From Moorena bouillonii PNG (GTDB taxonomy: Bacteria; Cyanobacteriota; Cyanobacteriia; Cyanobacteriales; Coleofasciculaceae), in assembly GCF_001942495.1 (NCBI RefSeq), contig NZ_MKZS01000001.1, positions 6,676,106-6,740,105 on the forward strand: a DNA stretch of 64,000 nt, read 5' to 3'. The notes under the pieces are model-generated. The model was not told the DNA's origin and searched no databases. It was given only the letters and a program-made list of their open reading frames with translations. This document shows, one piece after another, positions 63,550 through 64,000 of the stretch. Position numbers and translations under genes: made by a program. Each line of letters starts with the position of its first letter. Position 1 is the first letter of the stretch.

Positions 63550-63653
63550 GAACTTACGGTCTACGGGGTAATGGCTATGACTCGCCGATCATAGATCGTT
63601 GCCCCTTGCTTAATTTTATGCTATTTTTCTCCAGAGATCGATGATGTTGGGTT
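63550..63653. repeat. Duplicated segment, copy 2
   Basis: Near-identical to 61446-61548, with a few substitutions and a changed middle (ctatttttctccagagatcg in place of ctatttgttgcccgagagtg). It carries the last 15 codons of a Uma2 frame without the rest of the gene. Confidence 0.85.
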
Positions 63654-63854
63654 TCGTTACCTTAACCCAATCTTGTCGATTGGGCAAAACAAATATCTTT
63701 AACAATTGAACTGATAGATTGCCCATTTTTGCCCACCTCAAGTTACGGCTAGTAGCGAGGGATTGCCTACGGCACCAGTGTGATCGCAAAAAGCTGGCAA
63801 CCATCACATAATCTGTGGGAGCATGGCATCTGTGCAAATAGCTCCGATGTTTCC

Positions 63855-64000
63855 ATGCCAAAGAATAACTCTGAAGTAAAAGACCAAGCACGAAGAATCT
63901 TGGACGCAATAGCCTTCACTCCCTTTGACCAATGCCAACTCTTGAACCGTGATTTTAGCCACATCCCTGCTCGTCCTGGCATCTATGCCATCAGGCATAA
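63855..64000 (+). CDS. Probable GIY-YIG domain protein, N-terminal part
   Basis: The frame runs off the window. The visible 48 residues begin MPKNNSEVKDQARRILDAIA and end with IPARPGIYAIRH. A short helix followed by P-G-I-Y-A-I/L is how cyanobacterial GIY-YIG nuclease-like proteins start, with the Y-I-G strand expected just beyond the window. This is inferred from a small part of the protein. Confidence 0.6.
   Translation, partial: MPKNNSEVKDQARRILDAIAFTPFDQCQLLNRDFSHIPARPGIYAIRH

Noticed and set aside
63616-63998. Minus-strand frames at the window end
   Set aside because: Three overlapping frames of different phase with no features; the plus-strand GIY-YIG-type start is better supported.

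Overview
The window looks like a chromosomal segment of a large-genome filamentous cyanobacterium, probably of the Moorena (Lyngbya) type. That placement is inference from gene content and style. Supporting signs are the many GCGATCGC (HIP1-type) octamers, a cyanobacterial ferredoxin-thioredoxin reductase catalytic chain, DUF1822, CHAT-CHASE2 and Uma2 proteins, heptamer tandem repeats, and several families of short palindromic repeats that have spread between genes and even inside reading frames.

Layout. 1-16.5 kb is mostly housekeeping: a GH57 glycosidase, comB, pheS, surE, an HD-GYP-like protein, hflX, moeA, a MurT-like ligase, Uma2, DUF58, ftrC-DUF309, then lptA and lptB. 16.5-19.4 kb holds an IscB element wedged between lptB and an lptF/G gene. 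19.5-24 kb has a Pro/Ser/Thr-rich membrane-anchored protein, icd and a LuxR-type response regulator. 24.1-30.5 kb has a small inverted-repeat element, a TnpB element, and a three-gene minus-strand cassette (sigma-like factor, DUF1822, CHAT-CHASE2) whose last gene is ended by the TnpB element. 30.7-32.9 kb is a group II intron with a frameshifted reverse transcriptase. 33.2-35.5 kb is a sucC-sucD pair with altered active sites. 36.7-43.3 kb has a 1495-residue multi-sensor histidine kinase followed by a REC-PAS-adenylate cyclase. 43.6-49.1 kb has an HNH protein, a DHH phosphoesterase, sixA, a divergent TnpB-like protein and gltA. 49.3-53.2 kb has a GHL10 hydrolase and a MATE gene cut by a second TnpB element. 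53.2-57.8 kb is repeat-rich, with an AraC regulator divergent from an alpha/beta hydrolase. 57.8-64 kb has a PEP-CTERM protein, a Nudix hydrolase, a GltS-type transporter, Uma2, two methyltransferases and the start of a probable GIY-YIG protein.

The strongest theme is mobile, RNA-guided and repeat DNA acting on host genes. One IscB, two closely related intact TnpBs and one divergent TnpB-like protein occur in 36 kb. Palindromic repeats sit in frame in the IscB HNH domain, at the RuvC-II position of the TnpB-like protein, near the end of the intron reverse transcriptase, and at three sites in the histidine kinase. The most system-like unit without a settled function is the sigma/DUF1822/CHAT-CHASE2 cassette. 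The TCA-related genes icd, gltA and a degenerate sucCD are present but not clustered. No rRNA, tRNA or CRISPR array was recognised.
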